From: Gracilibacillus sp.
GTDB lineage: Bacteria > Bacillota > Bacilli > Bacillales > Amphibacillaceae
Assembly: GCA_029268495.1 (NCBI GenBank)
Contig: JAJUGF010000001.1
Location: 1 to 46,670 of the forward strand
Reading direction: 5' to 3'
Length of the DNA stretch: 46,670 nt
The notes below the pieces were generated by a model. The model ran no database searches, was not told the DNA's origin, and worked only from the letters and a program-made list of their open reading frames with translations. The translations under genes were made by a program, and so were the position numbers. Below, one piece after another: positions 15,584 through 23,944 of the stretch (position 1 is the stretch's first letter; each line of letters opens with the position of its first letter).

Positions 15584-16258
15584 ATGAAATTGCTAAAAAA
15601 TGGGGCTTTTTTACAATTAAAAATGTATAAAAAAGATAATGATACAGATAAAGAACTGGATGTCTTTACTTTCAAATGTAAAATAATTGAAATAATTGGT
15701 GACAATATCACTGTTGATTTACCTACAAATGAATACACAGGAAAGACTACGCTGTTACCTAAAGATACAATGTTAGAAATTAGTTGTGTAAGAGATAATA
15801 GTGTGTACATATTCCCAGCAAAAGTGATAGGTAAAAAAATGGATAATATACCTTGTTTGGTATTATATTATATGAAAGATAAAGTAAAAAAAATTCAAAG
15901 AAGAGAATTTGTACGAATTAATGCACTATTGGATATTTCCATTAAAAGTACACAGAAGAAATTTAAAGATTTTACCACCTTAACTCGAGATATTAGCGGT
16001 GGAGGTTTATCTGTCATTATTAACAAAAACCAAACATTTGAAAAAGATGATTATTTAGATTTATTAGTGGTATTACCACTTGGTGAAAGTATAGAATATA
16101 TAAAGGTGAATGGAAGTGTTGTACGAGTACATGAGGAAGAGGCAAAATCGATATTATCCATTAAATTTTCTGATATCATGTTACAAGATCAACAGAAAAT
16201 TGTTAAATACTGTTATTTAGAACAAGTAAAGATGAAACGTAAAGAAAGAGGTATGTAA
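15584..16258 (+). CDS. ypfA: c-di-GMP-binding PilZ protein YpfA/MotI (flagellar clutch)
   Basis: A 224-residue protein of the YcgR/MotI type: an N-terminal YcgR-like domain (about 1-95) then a PilZ domain (about 100-215). Both c-di-GMP contacts are present: the RxxxR motif in QRREFVRI and the DxSxxG motif in RDISGGGLSV. In B. subtilis MotI binds MotA and stops the flagellar motor when c-di-GMP is high. It lies between ypeB and cmk as in B. subtilis; the small gene ypfB is not seen. cmk starts 1 base after its stop. Confidence 0.9.
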   Translation: MKLLKNGAFLQLKMYKKDNDTDKELDVFTFKCKIIEIIGDNITVDLPTNEYTGKTTLLPKDTMLEISCVRDNSVYIFPAKVIGKKMDNIPCLVLYYMKDKVKKIQRREFVRINALLDISIKSTQKKFKDFTTLTRDISGGGLSVIINKNQTFEKDDYLDLLVVLPLGESIEYIKVNGSVVRVHEEEAKSILSIKFSDIMLQDQQKIVKYCYLEQVKMKRKERGM

Positions 16259-16259
16259 A

Positions 16260-16922
16260 ATGAAAAATAAAATTGCTATTGCTATAGATGGACCCGCAGC
16301 TGCAGGGAAGAGTACTGTCGCCAAATTAGTTGCAGAACAAATGGGATATATATATGTAGATACAGGTGCAATGTACCGAGCGATAACGTATGTAACAATA
16401 AAAAATAATATCTCTCCAGATAATAGTTCTGCAATCTTAAATGAGTTAAAGAAAAGTGATATTACTTTAACGAAAGAGTTTGATGTCTTTATAAATGGTG
16501 AAAATGTTACAGATGAAATTAGATCGAATGAAGTGACACAATTAGTCTCTAAAATTGCATCTATTCCAGAAGTGAGAAAAGAAATGGTTCAAAGACAACA
16601 GCAATTAGTACGTAACAGAGGCATTGTTATGGATGGTCGAGATATTGGTACACATGTCATTCCAGATGCGGAAGTGAAAATCTTCCTAATTGCTAGTGTG
16701 GATGAGAGGGCAATAAGAAGACATTCGGAAAATAAAAATAAAGGGATTCCTTCTGATGTGGAGAAATTAAAAATAGAGATAGCCCAAAGAGATAAACAAG
16801 ATATGGAAAGAGTAACGTCGCCATTAAAAAAAGCTGAAGATGCAATAGAAATTGATACAACGCAGCTTTCTATCAAAGATGTTGTGAACCAAATTATTAA
16901 AATCGTAGAGCAAGAGGTGTAA
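16260..16922 (+). CDS. cmk: Cytidylate kinase Cmk
   Basis: A 220-residue (d)CMP kinase. The P-loop is AIDGPAAAGKSTVAK near the N-terminus. The nucleotide-binding pieces YVDTGAMYRA and VMDGRDIGTHVIPDAEVKIFL are typical, and a lid-like RRHSENKNKG follows. It phosphorylates CMP and dCMP, recycling nucleotides from RNA and lipid turnover. It follows ypfA by one base and precedes plsC by three, so the three genes form one operon. Confidence 0.96.
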   Translation: MKNKIAIAIDGPAAAGKSTVAKLVAEQMGYIYVDTGAMYRAITYVTIKNNISPDNSSAILNELKKSDITLTKEFDVFINGENVTDEIRSNEVTQLVSKIASIPEVRKEMVQRQQQLVRNRGIVMDGRDIGTHVIPDAEVKIFLIASVDERAIRRHSENKNKGIPSDVEKLKIEIAQRDKQDMERVTSPLKKAEDAIEIDTTQLSIKDVVNQIIKIVEQEV

Positions 16923-16925
16923 GAG

Positions 16926-17504
16926 ATGAGTTTTTATACATTTGCAAGATCTGTTGTAAAGTTAGTTCTAAAACCAAAATTCAAAGTAGTTGTTAAAGGA
17001 ACAGAAAATATTCCAAAAGATGGACCAATTATTATTTGCTCTAATCATATTTCTAATTTTGATCCTCCAATTGTTGGTATTACATGCCCACGAGAAATAC
17101 ATTTTTTAGCAAAAGAAGAATTATTTAAAAATAAAATCTTAGCTTTTATTTTACGTCATGTGCATGCTTTTCCAATTAAACGTGGTATGAAAGATAGAAA
17201 TGCCTTGAGACAAGGATTAAACGTATTAAAAGAAGGAAATGTGTTAGGTTTATTTCCAGAGGGTACAAGAAGTAAAACCGGTGAAATTAAAAAAGGTTTG
17301 GCAGGTGCAGGGTTTTTCGCATTAAGATCTGAGGCACGTATCATTCCGTGTGCGATTATTGGTGAATATCAGTCGAAGTCCCCACTTATTGTATCCTATG
17401 GTAAACCAATGGACTTAAGTAAAATGAGAGAGGAAAAAGCTTCCGCTCAAGAGGTAACTGATGTTATAATGGAAGAGATTAGAAAACTTAAAGAAATTGG
17501 GTAA
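16926..17504 (+). CDS. plsC: 1-acyl-sn-glycerol-3-phosphate acyltransferase PlsC
   Basis: A 192-residue membrane-associated acyltransferase making phosphatidic acid. The HX4D catalytic motif is in CSNHISNFDPP (about residue 40) and the glycerol-3-phosphate-binding FPEGTRSK is at about residue 112. The position between cmk and the S1-like gene ypfD is the common Bacillaceae order. Confidence 0.93.
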   Translation: MSFYTFARSVVKLVLKPKFKVVVKGTENIPKDGPIIICSNHISNFDPPIVGITCPREIHFLAKEELFKNKILAFILRHVHAFPIKRGMKDRNALRQGLNVLKEGNVLGLFPEGTRSKTGEIKKGLAGAGFFALRSEARIIPCAIIGEYQSKSPLIVSYGKPMDLSKMREEKASAQEVTDVIMEEIRKLKEIG

Positions 17505-17540
17505 TTTCAATGATTATGACTTGACAAATGAGTCTAATTA

Positions 17541-17568
17541 TTAGAAGTTAGTAAAAAGCACATATAAT
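17541..17568 (+). promoter_or_regulatory. Candidate SigA promoter of ypfD
   Basis: TTAGAA (17541-17546), 16 bases and a perfect TATAAT (17563-17568) lie 32 bases before ATG 17601. A perfect TTGACA at 17521 is too far away to pair with this -10. Confidence 0.5.
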
Positions 17569-17600
17569 TTTTGTGTTGTAATTTGAAGGAGGTCTTTGTC

Positions 17601-18743
17601 ATGGAAGAGATGAACCAAGAAATTTCCGAAATGAAAGAACTTTCCGTTGGCGATATTGTCAAAGGAAAAGTAATTAAAGTAGAGGAGAAACATGCATTAG
17701 TTGATATTGGATACAAAGTGGAAGGCATTGTACCAATAAGTGAACTTTCTGCATTACGCATTGAAAGCGCTAGTGATGTTGTCAATGTTGGTGACGAGTT
17801 AGAATTACAAGTAAAGAAAGTGGAAGATGAAGAAATTGTACTTTCTAAAAAAGCTCTCGTTGCTGAAAAAGCTTGGGAAGATCTACAACAAAAATTCGAT
17901 GCAAATGAAACTATTGAAGCAGAAGTGAAAGATGTAGTTAAAGGCGGTTTAGTTGTAGATGTCGGTTTGAGAGGCTTCATTCCAGCATCACTAGTAGAAA
18001 CGCATTATGTAGAAGATTTTTCAGATTATAAAGATAAATCTTTAACATTGAAAATTGTAGAATTAGACAAAGAACAAAATCGTATTATTCTTTCTCATCG
18101 CGCAGTATTAGAAGAAGAAACAACACAGAAGAAATCTGAGTTACTAGAGAGTCTAGAAGTAGGACAAGAGATTGAAGGTGTAGTTCAACGTATCACAGAC
18201 TTCGGTGTATTTGTAGACATTGGCGGAATGGATGGTTTAGTACATATTTCACAATTATCACATGCACATGTAGAAAAAGCATCTGATGTTGTAACTGAAG
18301 GCGATGCATTAAAAGTAAAAGTATTAGCTGTCGATAAAGAAAATGAACGTATTTCATTATCTCACAAAGAGACATTACCTGGTCCTTGGAGTAACATTGA
18401 ATCAAGTATTCCTGTTAATAGTGTTGTAACTGGTACTGTTAAAAGACTCGTGAATTTCGGAGCTTTTGTTGAAGTATTGCCTGGTGTAGAAGGACTTGTA
18501 CACATTTCACAAATATCTACTCAACATATTGGCACGCCTGCTGAAGTATTAGAAGTAGGTCAACAAGTAGAAGTAAAAGTACTAGAAGTAAACGAACAAG
18601 AAAAAAGAGTTTCTTTAAGTATAAAAGAAATAGAGTCAGACAAAAATGACCAAGAATTAAAGAAATATGAAGCAGATGATGAACAGTCCGGTTTTCAATT
18701 AGGTGACATGATTGGAAATAAATTAGACAAATTTAAAAATTAA
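17601..18743 (+). CDS. ypfD: 30S ribosomal protein S1 homologue YpfD
   Basis: A 380-residue RNA-binding protein with four S1 domains beginning near residues 15, 100, 185 and 270. The repeats show the S1 pattern VKGKVIKVEEKHALVDIGYK, AEVKDVVKGGLVVDVGLRG, IEGVVQRITDFGVFVDIGGM and VTGTVKRLVNFGAFVEVLPG. Firmicute versions are shorter than the six-domain E. coli RpsA and are not essential in B. subtilis. The start is ATG 17601, with GAAGGAGGT upstream; in-frame codons before it contain that ribosome-binding site. A terminator follows. Confidence 0.93.
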   Translation: MEEMNQEISEMKELSVGDIVKGKVIKVEEKHALVDIGYKVEGIVPISELSALRIESASDVVNVGDELELQVKKVEDEEIVLSKKALVAEKAWEDLQQKFDANETIEAEVKDVVKGGLVVDVGLRGFIPASLVETHYVEDFSDYKDKSLTLKIVELDKEQNRIILSHRAVLEEETTQKKSELLESLEVGQEIEGVVQRITDFGVFVDIGGMDGLVHISQLSHAHVEKASDVVTEGDALKVKVLAVDKENERISLSHKETLPGPWSNIESSIPVNSVVTGTVKRLVNFGAFVEVLPGVEGLVHISQISTQHIGTPAEVLEVGQQVEVKVLEVNEQEKRVSLSIKEIESDKNDQELKKYEADDEQSGFQLGDMIGNKLDKFKN

Positions 18744-18756
18744 AAAACATTTAAGT

Positions 18757-18787
18757 AGACATCTCAAAATCAGAGGTGTCTTTTTTT
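18757..18787 (+). terminator. Terminator of ypfD
   Basis: AGACATCTC (18757-18765) pairs with GAGGTGTCT (18773-18781, one G-U), then seven T. Confidence 0.85.
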
Positions 18788-18994
18788 ATACACTAGGAAA
18801 TTATACAATCAGCACTTGTATACAAAGTAACGTGTGGAGAGTGAGTAATAAGTCATCCTTGATGCGTAATTCCAAGTGGATTTAATATTTCTGAAATCCA
18901 ATATTAATTTCTTATCTCTAAAAGTTCTATCGAATGTGTATAATCAGAGTATTATTTTGTACTATTGTTGTGCATACTATTAGTGGTGATGTGA

Positions 18995-19594
18995 ATGGAA
19001 GATTATGTGTACTTATGGCTTTTATGGATATTACTATGTCTAATTACTTTTTTTATGGAACAAAGTAAAGAACGATCATTGTACCTTATTGGATGCTTAA
19101 TAACTATCTGTGTCTTACCATATCAAATGAACATCCATTTGTTTACTATACAAATTACACATATATGGGTGTTGCTATTCAGTCATTTATTATTAATAGG
19201 TATCCAATTAAAAATAAGGCAATACTTCTATATAATACTGATAGCATATATTTATACTATTTATTTTTTATGGTATTTAACCAGTCCTGTATTTTCTCAT
19301 ATTGCTTTTCTCATTTTTGGAATAATAGGAGCAATACTTTTACTATATTGGACCGGCAATACCTTTCATCAAAAAGTTCGTATTTGGCTTTCTAGTATTG
19401 CTATAGGTCAGGCATTGTATATGTGTATATGTGCGAGTTATTATTTAGAAAGTAGTTATTCTTATGAGTACTTTTATGCATTTTTTACTATTGTGATAAC
19501 TATCTTAAGTATTTTTGAAATATGGAATGTATTATTAAAAAAAGTGGAACACTACCTACAAATAATTGAAGCAAAAAAGAGGTGTTCTACATGA
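18995..19594 (+). CDS. yphA: YphA-like polytopic membrane protein
   Basis: A 199-residue, very hydrophobic protein with about six transmembrane helices and no catalytic motif I can recognise. It is assigned as YphA from its location just before the YIEGIA gene, which its last four bases overlap, and from general size. The ATG is preceded by GGTGATG. Low conservation is usual for this gene. The function is unknown; linkage to YIEGIA suggests a sporulation or envelope role. Confidence 0.7.
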   Translation: MEDYVYLWLLWILLCLITFFMEQSKERSLYLIGCLITICVLPYQMNIHLFTIQITHIWVLLFSHLLLIGIQLKIRQYFYIILIAYIYTIYFLWYLTSPVFSHIAFLIFGIIGAILLLYWTGNTFHQKVRIWLSSIAIGQALYMCICASYYLESSYSYEYFYAFFTIVITILSIFEIWNVLLKKVEHYLQIIEAKKRCST

Positions 19595-20475
19595 ATGAAT
19601 ATACATATCCTATTCTGTTCGGAGTAATTATCGGTACAATTGCAAGAATGATTATGCTTAAAACAGATTATCGTCAATATCCCACATATTTGCACGGTAA
19701 AATAATACATTTAGCGCTAGGCTTTATTGCTGCGGGTTTAGGAGCTGTAGCAGTACCAGCTATCATGGAAAAAGAATTTACTGCGATTACTTTTCTAACT
19801 ATAGCTGCGTCGCAATTTAGAGAAGTGCGTAATATGGAACGAAATACATTATCAGAATTAGACGGATATGAACTTGTCCCAAGAGGAAAGACCTATATTG
19901 AAGGCATTGCAGTTGCTTTTGAAAGCAGAAATTACTTGGTAATCTTCACATCTTTAGTTACAACGTTGTCCTTTTTAGTTTGGAATGTTTATGTAGCAAT
20001 AATTGTCACAATTATATGTTATATAATCATCCGTAAGATTATGAGTGGATCCACGTTAGGAGATATTGTTGATATAGAGCCATCTAATGTTACGTTTGAT
20101 GGAGCGGGTTTATATGTAGATAATATTTATATAATGAACATCGGGTTACCAGAAAGACAAAAAGAAATTTTGGAATATGGAATGGGTTTTGTACTAATTC
20201 CAAAAACGTTTGATGTAAGATCAACAATAGCAAATTTAGGACAAAGACAAGCAATTCTTCACGATGTATCCGTTTCTTTAGGTGTTTTTAGAGACTCTGG
20301 TACACCTGCATTAGTTCCATTGATTAAACGAGACTTAGATGATGGACGTATTGGTGTATTTATTCTGCCACAAGATAAAGATGTTGAGAAAGCAATTAAA
20401 GTAATTAGTTCTGTCCCTGTATTAGAAAATGCTATAAGAATGCCATCAGAATCAAAAGCGAATCAAAAGGAGTGA
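19591..20475 (+). CDS. YIEGIA family membrane protein (YphB position)
   Basis: A 294-residue protein containing the family name motif in RGKTYIEGIAVAFESRNY. There are hydrophobic helices near the N-terminus (YPILFGVIIGTIARMIML), at about 45-70 and at about 110-150. A soluble C-terminal domain follows (about 165-294). ATG 19591 overlaps the yphA stop and has AGAGGTG upstream; the GTG at 19582 is inside that ribosome-binding site. Known only as a conserved protein of endospore formers; the next small gene is its usual partner. Confidence 0.85.
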   Translation: MNEYTYPILFGVIIGTIARMIMLKTDYRQYPTYLHGKIIHLALGFIAAGLGAVAVPAIMEKEFTAITFLTIAASQFREVRNMERNTLSELDGYELVPRGKTYIEGIAVAFESRNYLVIFTSLVTTLSFLVWNVYVAIIVTIICYIIIRKIMSGSTLGDIVDIEPSNVTFDGAGLYVDNIYIMNIGLPERQKEILEYGMGFVLIPKTFDVRSTIANLGQRQAILHDVSVSLGVFRDSGTPALVPLIKRDLDDGRIGVFILPQDKDVEKAIKVISSVPVLENAIRMPSESKANQKE

Positions 20476-20481
20476 TTATCA

Positions 20482-20667
20482 TTGCAAATTGAGAAAGCAA
20501 TATTAGCAACAATAACAACAAATAAACAAAAAGTAACTGCAGGAGCTTCTATCTTTATTTGTGAAACATCAGAAGAAATGGAAAAAGTTGCTGCAAACCT
20601 AGAAGCAATATTAGACGGAATAAGTCATGCATTAAGTGATGAACTTTATATAATTGTTAAACATTAA
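20482..20667 (+). CDS. Small YIEGIA-associated protein (capping complex subunit)
   Basis: A 61-residue soluble protein starting at TTG 20482, with AAAGGAG about ten bases upstream. It lies 6 bases after the YIEGIA gene. Databases I remember call this family 'capping complex subunit for YIEGIA'; it contains the pattern ATITTNKQKVTAGASIFIC and an acidic helix. It has no transmembrane helix. Role unknown; it is assigned from size, sequence pattern and strict adjacency. Confidence 0.72.
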   Translation: MQIEKAILATITTNKQKVTAGASIFICETSEEMEKVAANLEAILDGISHALSDELYIIVKH

Positions 20668-20822
20668 CTATAATATTATTATGTAAACTAAAAGGGATAA
20701 ACTTGTCTTACATAGTTAGTTTGTGGTAATTTAATAAAAGTGATATTTAAAAATTAAAAGTAATGATTCATTATTCTACAAGAAATATCATAAGAAATTT
20801 AATATAGGAAGGAAGTGCCTTC

Positions 20823-22133
20823 ATGAGAAATTCAGTTGTAGCAATTGTTGGAAGGCCTAATGTAGGTAAATCTACAATTTTTAATCGATTAGTCGGAGAA
20901 AGAATATCCATAGTAGAAGATATCCCAGGTGTCACACGAGATCGAATTTATGCAAAAGCGGAATGGCTGAATCATTCATTTCGTTTAATTGACACAGGTG
21001 GAATTGAAATTGGTGATGAGCCTCTCTTAATACAAATGCGAGAACAAGCAGAGGTTGCAATAAGAGAAGCAGATGTTATTGTATTCATGGTAAATGGCCG
21101 TGAAGGAATTACTGCGGCAGACGAAGAAGTCGCAAAAATGTTATTTAAATCAAACAAACCAATCGTACTAGCAGTAAATAAAGTAGATAATCCTGAAATG
21201 AGAGAACAAATATATGAATTTTATTCATTAGGATTCGGAGAACCATATCCAATATCAGGGACACACGGTCTTGGTTTAGGTGATTTATTAGACCGAGTAG
21301 TGGAATTATTCCCAGAACGTGAGAATATTGACGAAGGACCTGACGTGATTCATTTTAGTTTAATAGGTAGACCAAATGTAGGAAAATCCTCACTTGTTAA
21401 TGCCATTTTAAATGAAGAAAGAGTAATTGTCAGTGATATTGCGGGAACAACCAGAGATGCAATTGACACATCTTTTACGAAAGAAGGAAAAGATTTCGTC
21501 ATCATTGATACAGCAGGTATGCGAAAACGAGGAAAAATCTATGAAACTACTGAAAAATACAGTATTTTGCGTGCGCTAAAGGCAATTGAGCGTTCCGATG
21601 TTGTTTTAACATTAATTGATGCAGACACAGGTATCATTGAACAAGATAAAAAAATTGCAGGTTATGCACATCAAGCAGGGAAAGCTGTTGTTATTGTAGT
21701 AAATAAATGGGATACAATTGAGCAACACGATAAAGCGATAAAGGAATTTGAAGAAGAGATACGTGCACATTTTCAATTTTTAGACTATGCACCAATTATT
21801 TATTTGTCTGCTAAAACAAAGAAGCGAATTCATACACTGCTTCCGAAGATTTTAGAAGCAAGTGAAAATCATACAAAACGTGTAGAAACAAATGTATTGA
21901 ATGATGTGATTATGGATGCATTAGCGATTAATCCAACACCAACGAAGAACGGAAAGAGACTGAAAGTACTTTATGCTACCCAAGTTGCAATTCAACCGCC
22001 AACATTTGTTGTTTTTGTAAATGATCCAGAATTAATGCACTTTTCTTATGAAAGGTTCTTAGAAAATAAAATAAGAGAAGCGTTTGGATTTGAAGGGACA
22101 CCAATAAAAATATATGCAAGAAGACGTAGTTAG
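20823..22133 (+). CDS. der: Ribosome biogenesis GTPase Der (EngA)
   Basis: A 436-residue protein with two tandem GTPase domains and a KH-like C-terminal domain. The first domain (about 1-165) has [13 protein letters not shown] and NKVD. The second (about 175-350) has [18 protein letters not shown] and NKWD. The KH-like domain (about 355-436) ends in KIYARRR. Der is essential for 50S subunit assembly. GGAAGGAAGTG is the ribosome-binding site. gpsA starts 11 bases after the stop. Confidence 0.97.
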   Translation: MRNSVVAIVGRPNVGKSTIFNRLVGERISIVEDIPGVTRDRIYAKAEWLNHSFRLIDTGGIEIGDEPLLIQMREQAEVAIREADVIVFMVNGREGITAADEEVAKMLFKSNKPIVLAVNKVDNPEMREQIYEFYSLGFGEPYPISGTHGLGLGDLLDRVVELFPERENIDEGPDVIHFSLIGRPNVGKSSLVNAILNEERVIVSDIAGTTRDAIDTSFTKEGKDFVIIDTAGMRKRGKIYETTEKYSILRALKAIERSDVVLTLIDADTGIIEQDKKIAGYAHQAGKAVVIVVNKWDTIEQHDKAIKEFEEEIRAHFQFLDYAPIIYLSAKTKKRIHTLLPKILEASENHTKRVETNVLNDVIMDALAINPTPTKNGKRLKVLYATQVAIQPPTFVVFVNDPELMHFSYERFLENKIREAFGFEGTPIKIYARRRS

Positions 22134-22144
22134 AGGTGAATAGA

Positions 22145-23185
22145 GTGGCGAATGTTACAGTATTAGGTGCAGGTAGTTGGGGTACAGCACTTGCTATGGT
22201 ATTATGTGATAATCATCATAGAGTACGTTTATGGACACATAACGAAAGACACAAAATAGAAATGGAAAGAACGAAACAAAACAAAAAGTACTTACCTGAT
22301 GTTACATTACCTGATGAATTAGAATTTGAACATGATTTATCTGAAGCATTGCATAGTGTAGATGTGATTATATTAGTAGTTCCAACAAAAGCAATTCGAG
22401 AAACGTGTAAGAAAATTATTCCTTTTATCAATGCAAATACAATCATTGTACATGGTTCAAAAGGCATTGAGCCGCAAACACATATGAGAATTTCTGAAAT
22501 GATTGCGCAAGAGCTAACAGAAGCTAAATATCATTCCATTGTAGCTCTTTCTGGTCCAAGTCATGCAGAGGAAGTTAGTTTAAGGCATCCAACTACAGTT
22601 ACAGCAGCGTCCAGTAATCTCAATAGTGCAAAATATACACAAGATTTATTTATGACAGACTATTTTAGAGTATACACAAGTAAAGATATTGTGGGTGTAG
22701 AACTTGGAGGAGCATTAAAGAATATCATTGCATTAGGTGCAGGTATTTCAGATGGCTTAGGATATGGTGATAATGCGAAAGCAGCGCTAATTACAAGAGG
22801 ATTAGCTGAAATTACACGACTGGCAACAGTAAAGGGCGCAAACCCATTAACTTTCATAGGATTGTCAGGTGTTGGAGATCTAATTGTAACATGTACGAGT
22901 GTCCATAGTAGAAATTGGCGTGCTGGAAATATGTTAGGAAAGGGTCATCGCTTAGAAACAGTTTTGGAAGAAATGGGCATGACTGTTGAAGGTGTTAGAA
23001 CGACAGAAGCTGTGCATCAATTGGCTCAAAAATTGAACGTGAAAATGCCAATTACGAATGGTATTTATGATGTGATTTTTAACAAAAAATCTGCAAAAAA
23101 AGTGGTGGATGACTTGATGTCTAGAGATCGTACGACAGAAATTGAGGATATTGCCGCAATTCTTACAAATAGATATTCTGATTAA
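22145..23185 (+). CDS. gpsA: Glycerol-3-phosphate dehydrogenase [NAD(P)+] GpsA
   Basis: A 346-residue enzyme reducing dihydroxyacetone phosphate to sn-glycerol-3-phosphate for phospholipid synthesis. The N-terminal Rossmann motif is VLGAGSWGTALA. The catalytic-lysine region is VELGGALKNIIALGAGISDG, and GLSGVGDLIVTCTS and RNWRAGNMLGKG bind the substrate. The GTG start at 22145 follows AGAGGTG; an in-frame GTG nine bases earlier would overlap that site. It is probably co-transcribed with der. Confidence 0.95.
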   Translation: MANVTVLGAGSWGTALAMVLCDNHHRVRLWTHNERHKIEMERTKQNKKYLPDVTLPDELEFEHDLSEALHSVDVIILVVPTKAIRETCKKIIPFINANTIIVHGSKGIEPQTHMRISEMIAQELTEAKYHSIVALSGPSHAEEVSLRHPTTVTAASSNLNSAKYTQDLFMTDYFRVYTSKDIVGVELGGALKNIIALGAGISDGLGYGDNAKAALITRGLAEITRLATVKGANPLTFIGLSGVGDLIVTCTSVHSRNWRAGNMLGKGHRLETVLEEMGMTVEGVRTTEAVHQLAQKLNVKMPITNGIYDVIFNKKSAKKVVDDLMSRDRTTEIEDIAAILTNRYSD

Positions 23186-23212
23186 CTTTATTGTATACCT
23201 CTGCATACTATA
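23185..23212 (+). promoter_or_regulatory. Candidate SigK promoter of spoVIF
   Basis: AC (23185-23186), 17 bases, then CATACTATA (23204-23212), which matches CATAnnnTA. The -35 begins on the last base of gpsA. SpoVIF is a SigK-class gene in B. subtilis. Seven-base repeats ACTATAG (23208-23214) and CTATAGT (23223-23229) overlap the -10 and start site. Confidence 0.52.
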
Positions 23213-23241
23213 GAAAGAAATCTATAGTTAGGAGGAAAAAT

Positions 23242-23502
23242 ATGAGTGATTTTAAGAATAACGCATTTGATCAAATTCAAAAAAAATCCAATATTAATCC
23301 AGATCAGATTATGAAAGTAGCAAAATCAGTACAAAATGCGGATTTTTCTGATGAAGCTACTGTAAGAAATTTAGTGAAGCAACTTGCAAAAATGTCAGGC
23401 AAACCAGTTTCTAAAGAGAAAGAAGATAAAATTGTTCGAGCAATTACTAATAATAATATGCCATCAGATATGAATACATTAAGCAAATTATTTAAAAAGT
23501 AA
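23242..23502 (+). CDS. spoVIF: Stage VI sporulation protein F (SpoVIF family)
   Basis: An 86-residue soluble protein with the family pattern NPDQIMKVAKSVQNADFSDE, TVRNLVKQLAKMSGKPVSKE and AITNNNMPSDMNTLSKLF. In B. subtilis SpoVIF is a mother-cell protein that supports coat assembly and GerE-dependent late coat genes. ATG 23242 has TTAGGAGG upstream; an earlier in-frame ATG at 23191 lies upstream of the likely transcription start. The gene lies between gpsA and yphE, where B. subtilis has no spoVIF, so it may be a family paralogue. Confidence 0.85.
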   Translation: MSDFKNNAFDQIQKKSNINPDQIMKVAKSVQNADFSDEATVRNLVKQLAKMSGKPVSKEKEDKIVRAITNNNMPSDMNTLSKLFKK

Positions 23503-23505
23503 TAT

Positions 23506-23590
23506 AATAGGCACTTGAGGATGCAATGTGAAATTGCTTCGCATAGAATAAATCGCACAAGCATTCACTTTCAGGGTGCAAGTGGGTATT
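23506..23590 (+). ncRNA. Candidate structured RNA in the spoVIF 3' region
   Basis: An 85-base element closed by AATA/TATT and CACTTG/CAAGTG (23506-23509 with 23587-23590; 23512-23517 with 23579-23584), separated by a symmetrical GG/GG internal loop. Inside is the hairpin GCAAT-GTGAA-ATTGC (23523-23537), whose loop is complementary to TTCAC (23564-23568), a possible pseudoknot. A terminator follows 13 bases later, and yphE has its own promoter after that. I recognise no known RNA family. Confidence 0.4.
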
Positions 23591-23603
23591 TGTTTAGTCA
23601 AAT

Positions 23604-23640
23604 CCGAAGTAGATTTTGCCCCATCTGCTTCGGCTTTTTT
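23604..23640 (+). terminator. Terminator after spoVIF / RNA candidate
   Basis: CCGAAGTAGAT (23604-23614) pairs with ATCTGCTTCGG (23623-23633, one G-U), then CTTTTTT. Confidence 0.88.
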
Positions 23641-23661
23641 ATGATTTAGGAATCTATAAAT

Positions 23662-23689
23662 TTAACATTTCGGTTAGTTATATTATACT
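23662..23689 (+). promoter_or_regulatory. Candidate SigA promoter of yphE-yphF
   Basis: TTAACA (23662-23667), 16 bases, TATACT (23684-23689), 39 bases before the yphE ATG. Confidence 0.5.
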
Positions 23690-23728
23690 TATAAATAAAG
23701 CAATATAGAAGAACAGGGGGAATTTAAT

Positions 23729-23926
23729 ATGTCACCATCCATGCTCATGATGTGGATATCTTTTGCTGGAATGTTCGCACTAATTTTGGCTATTGGATTA
23801 ATTTTATTAAGTAGATATAAATTAAGCGGGTTTTTAGCAGGGTTTGTTGCATTTTTAGCTTATATTTTTTTAATTGTAGGGGGATTAATAATTGCTTTTG
23901 TTGTGTTGAGAGGTCCCACTGCATAA
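23729..23926 (+). CDS. yphE: DUF2768 small membrane protein (YphE-like)
   Basis: A 65-residue protein with two transmembrane helices (MWISFAGMFALILAIGLILL and FLAGFVAFLAYIFLIVGGLI) around a short loop SRYKLSG. The start MSPSMLMMWIS and the position before yphF identify it as the DUF2768/YphE type. GGGGGAA is the ribosome-binding site. Function unknown. Confidence 0.75.
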   Translation: MSPSMLMMWISFAGMFALILAIGLILLSRYKLSGFLAGFVAFLAYIFLIVGGLIIAFVVLRGPTA

Positions 23927-23944
23927 ACAAGAAGGAGTATTTGA

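Noticed and set aside
17521-17526. Perfect TTGACA upstream of ypfD
   Set aside because: It is 36 bases from the only good -10 (17563), too far to form a promoter; a weaker -35 at 17541 has correct spacing.
18973-18980. CATACTAT upstream of yphA as a SigE or SigK -10 box
   Set aside because: The start site would fall inside the yphA ribosome-binding site, leaving no usable leader, and no matching -35 was found.
20680-20730. Overlapping inverted repeats before der (TATGTAA/TTACATA and AAACTAA/TTAGTTT)
   Set aside because: Stems are only 7 bp, AT-rich and mutually exclusive, with no T-run; not enough to call a terminator or riboswitch.
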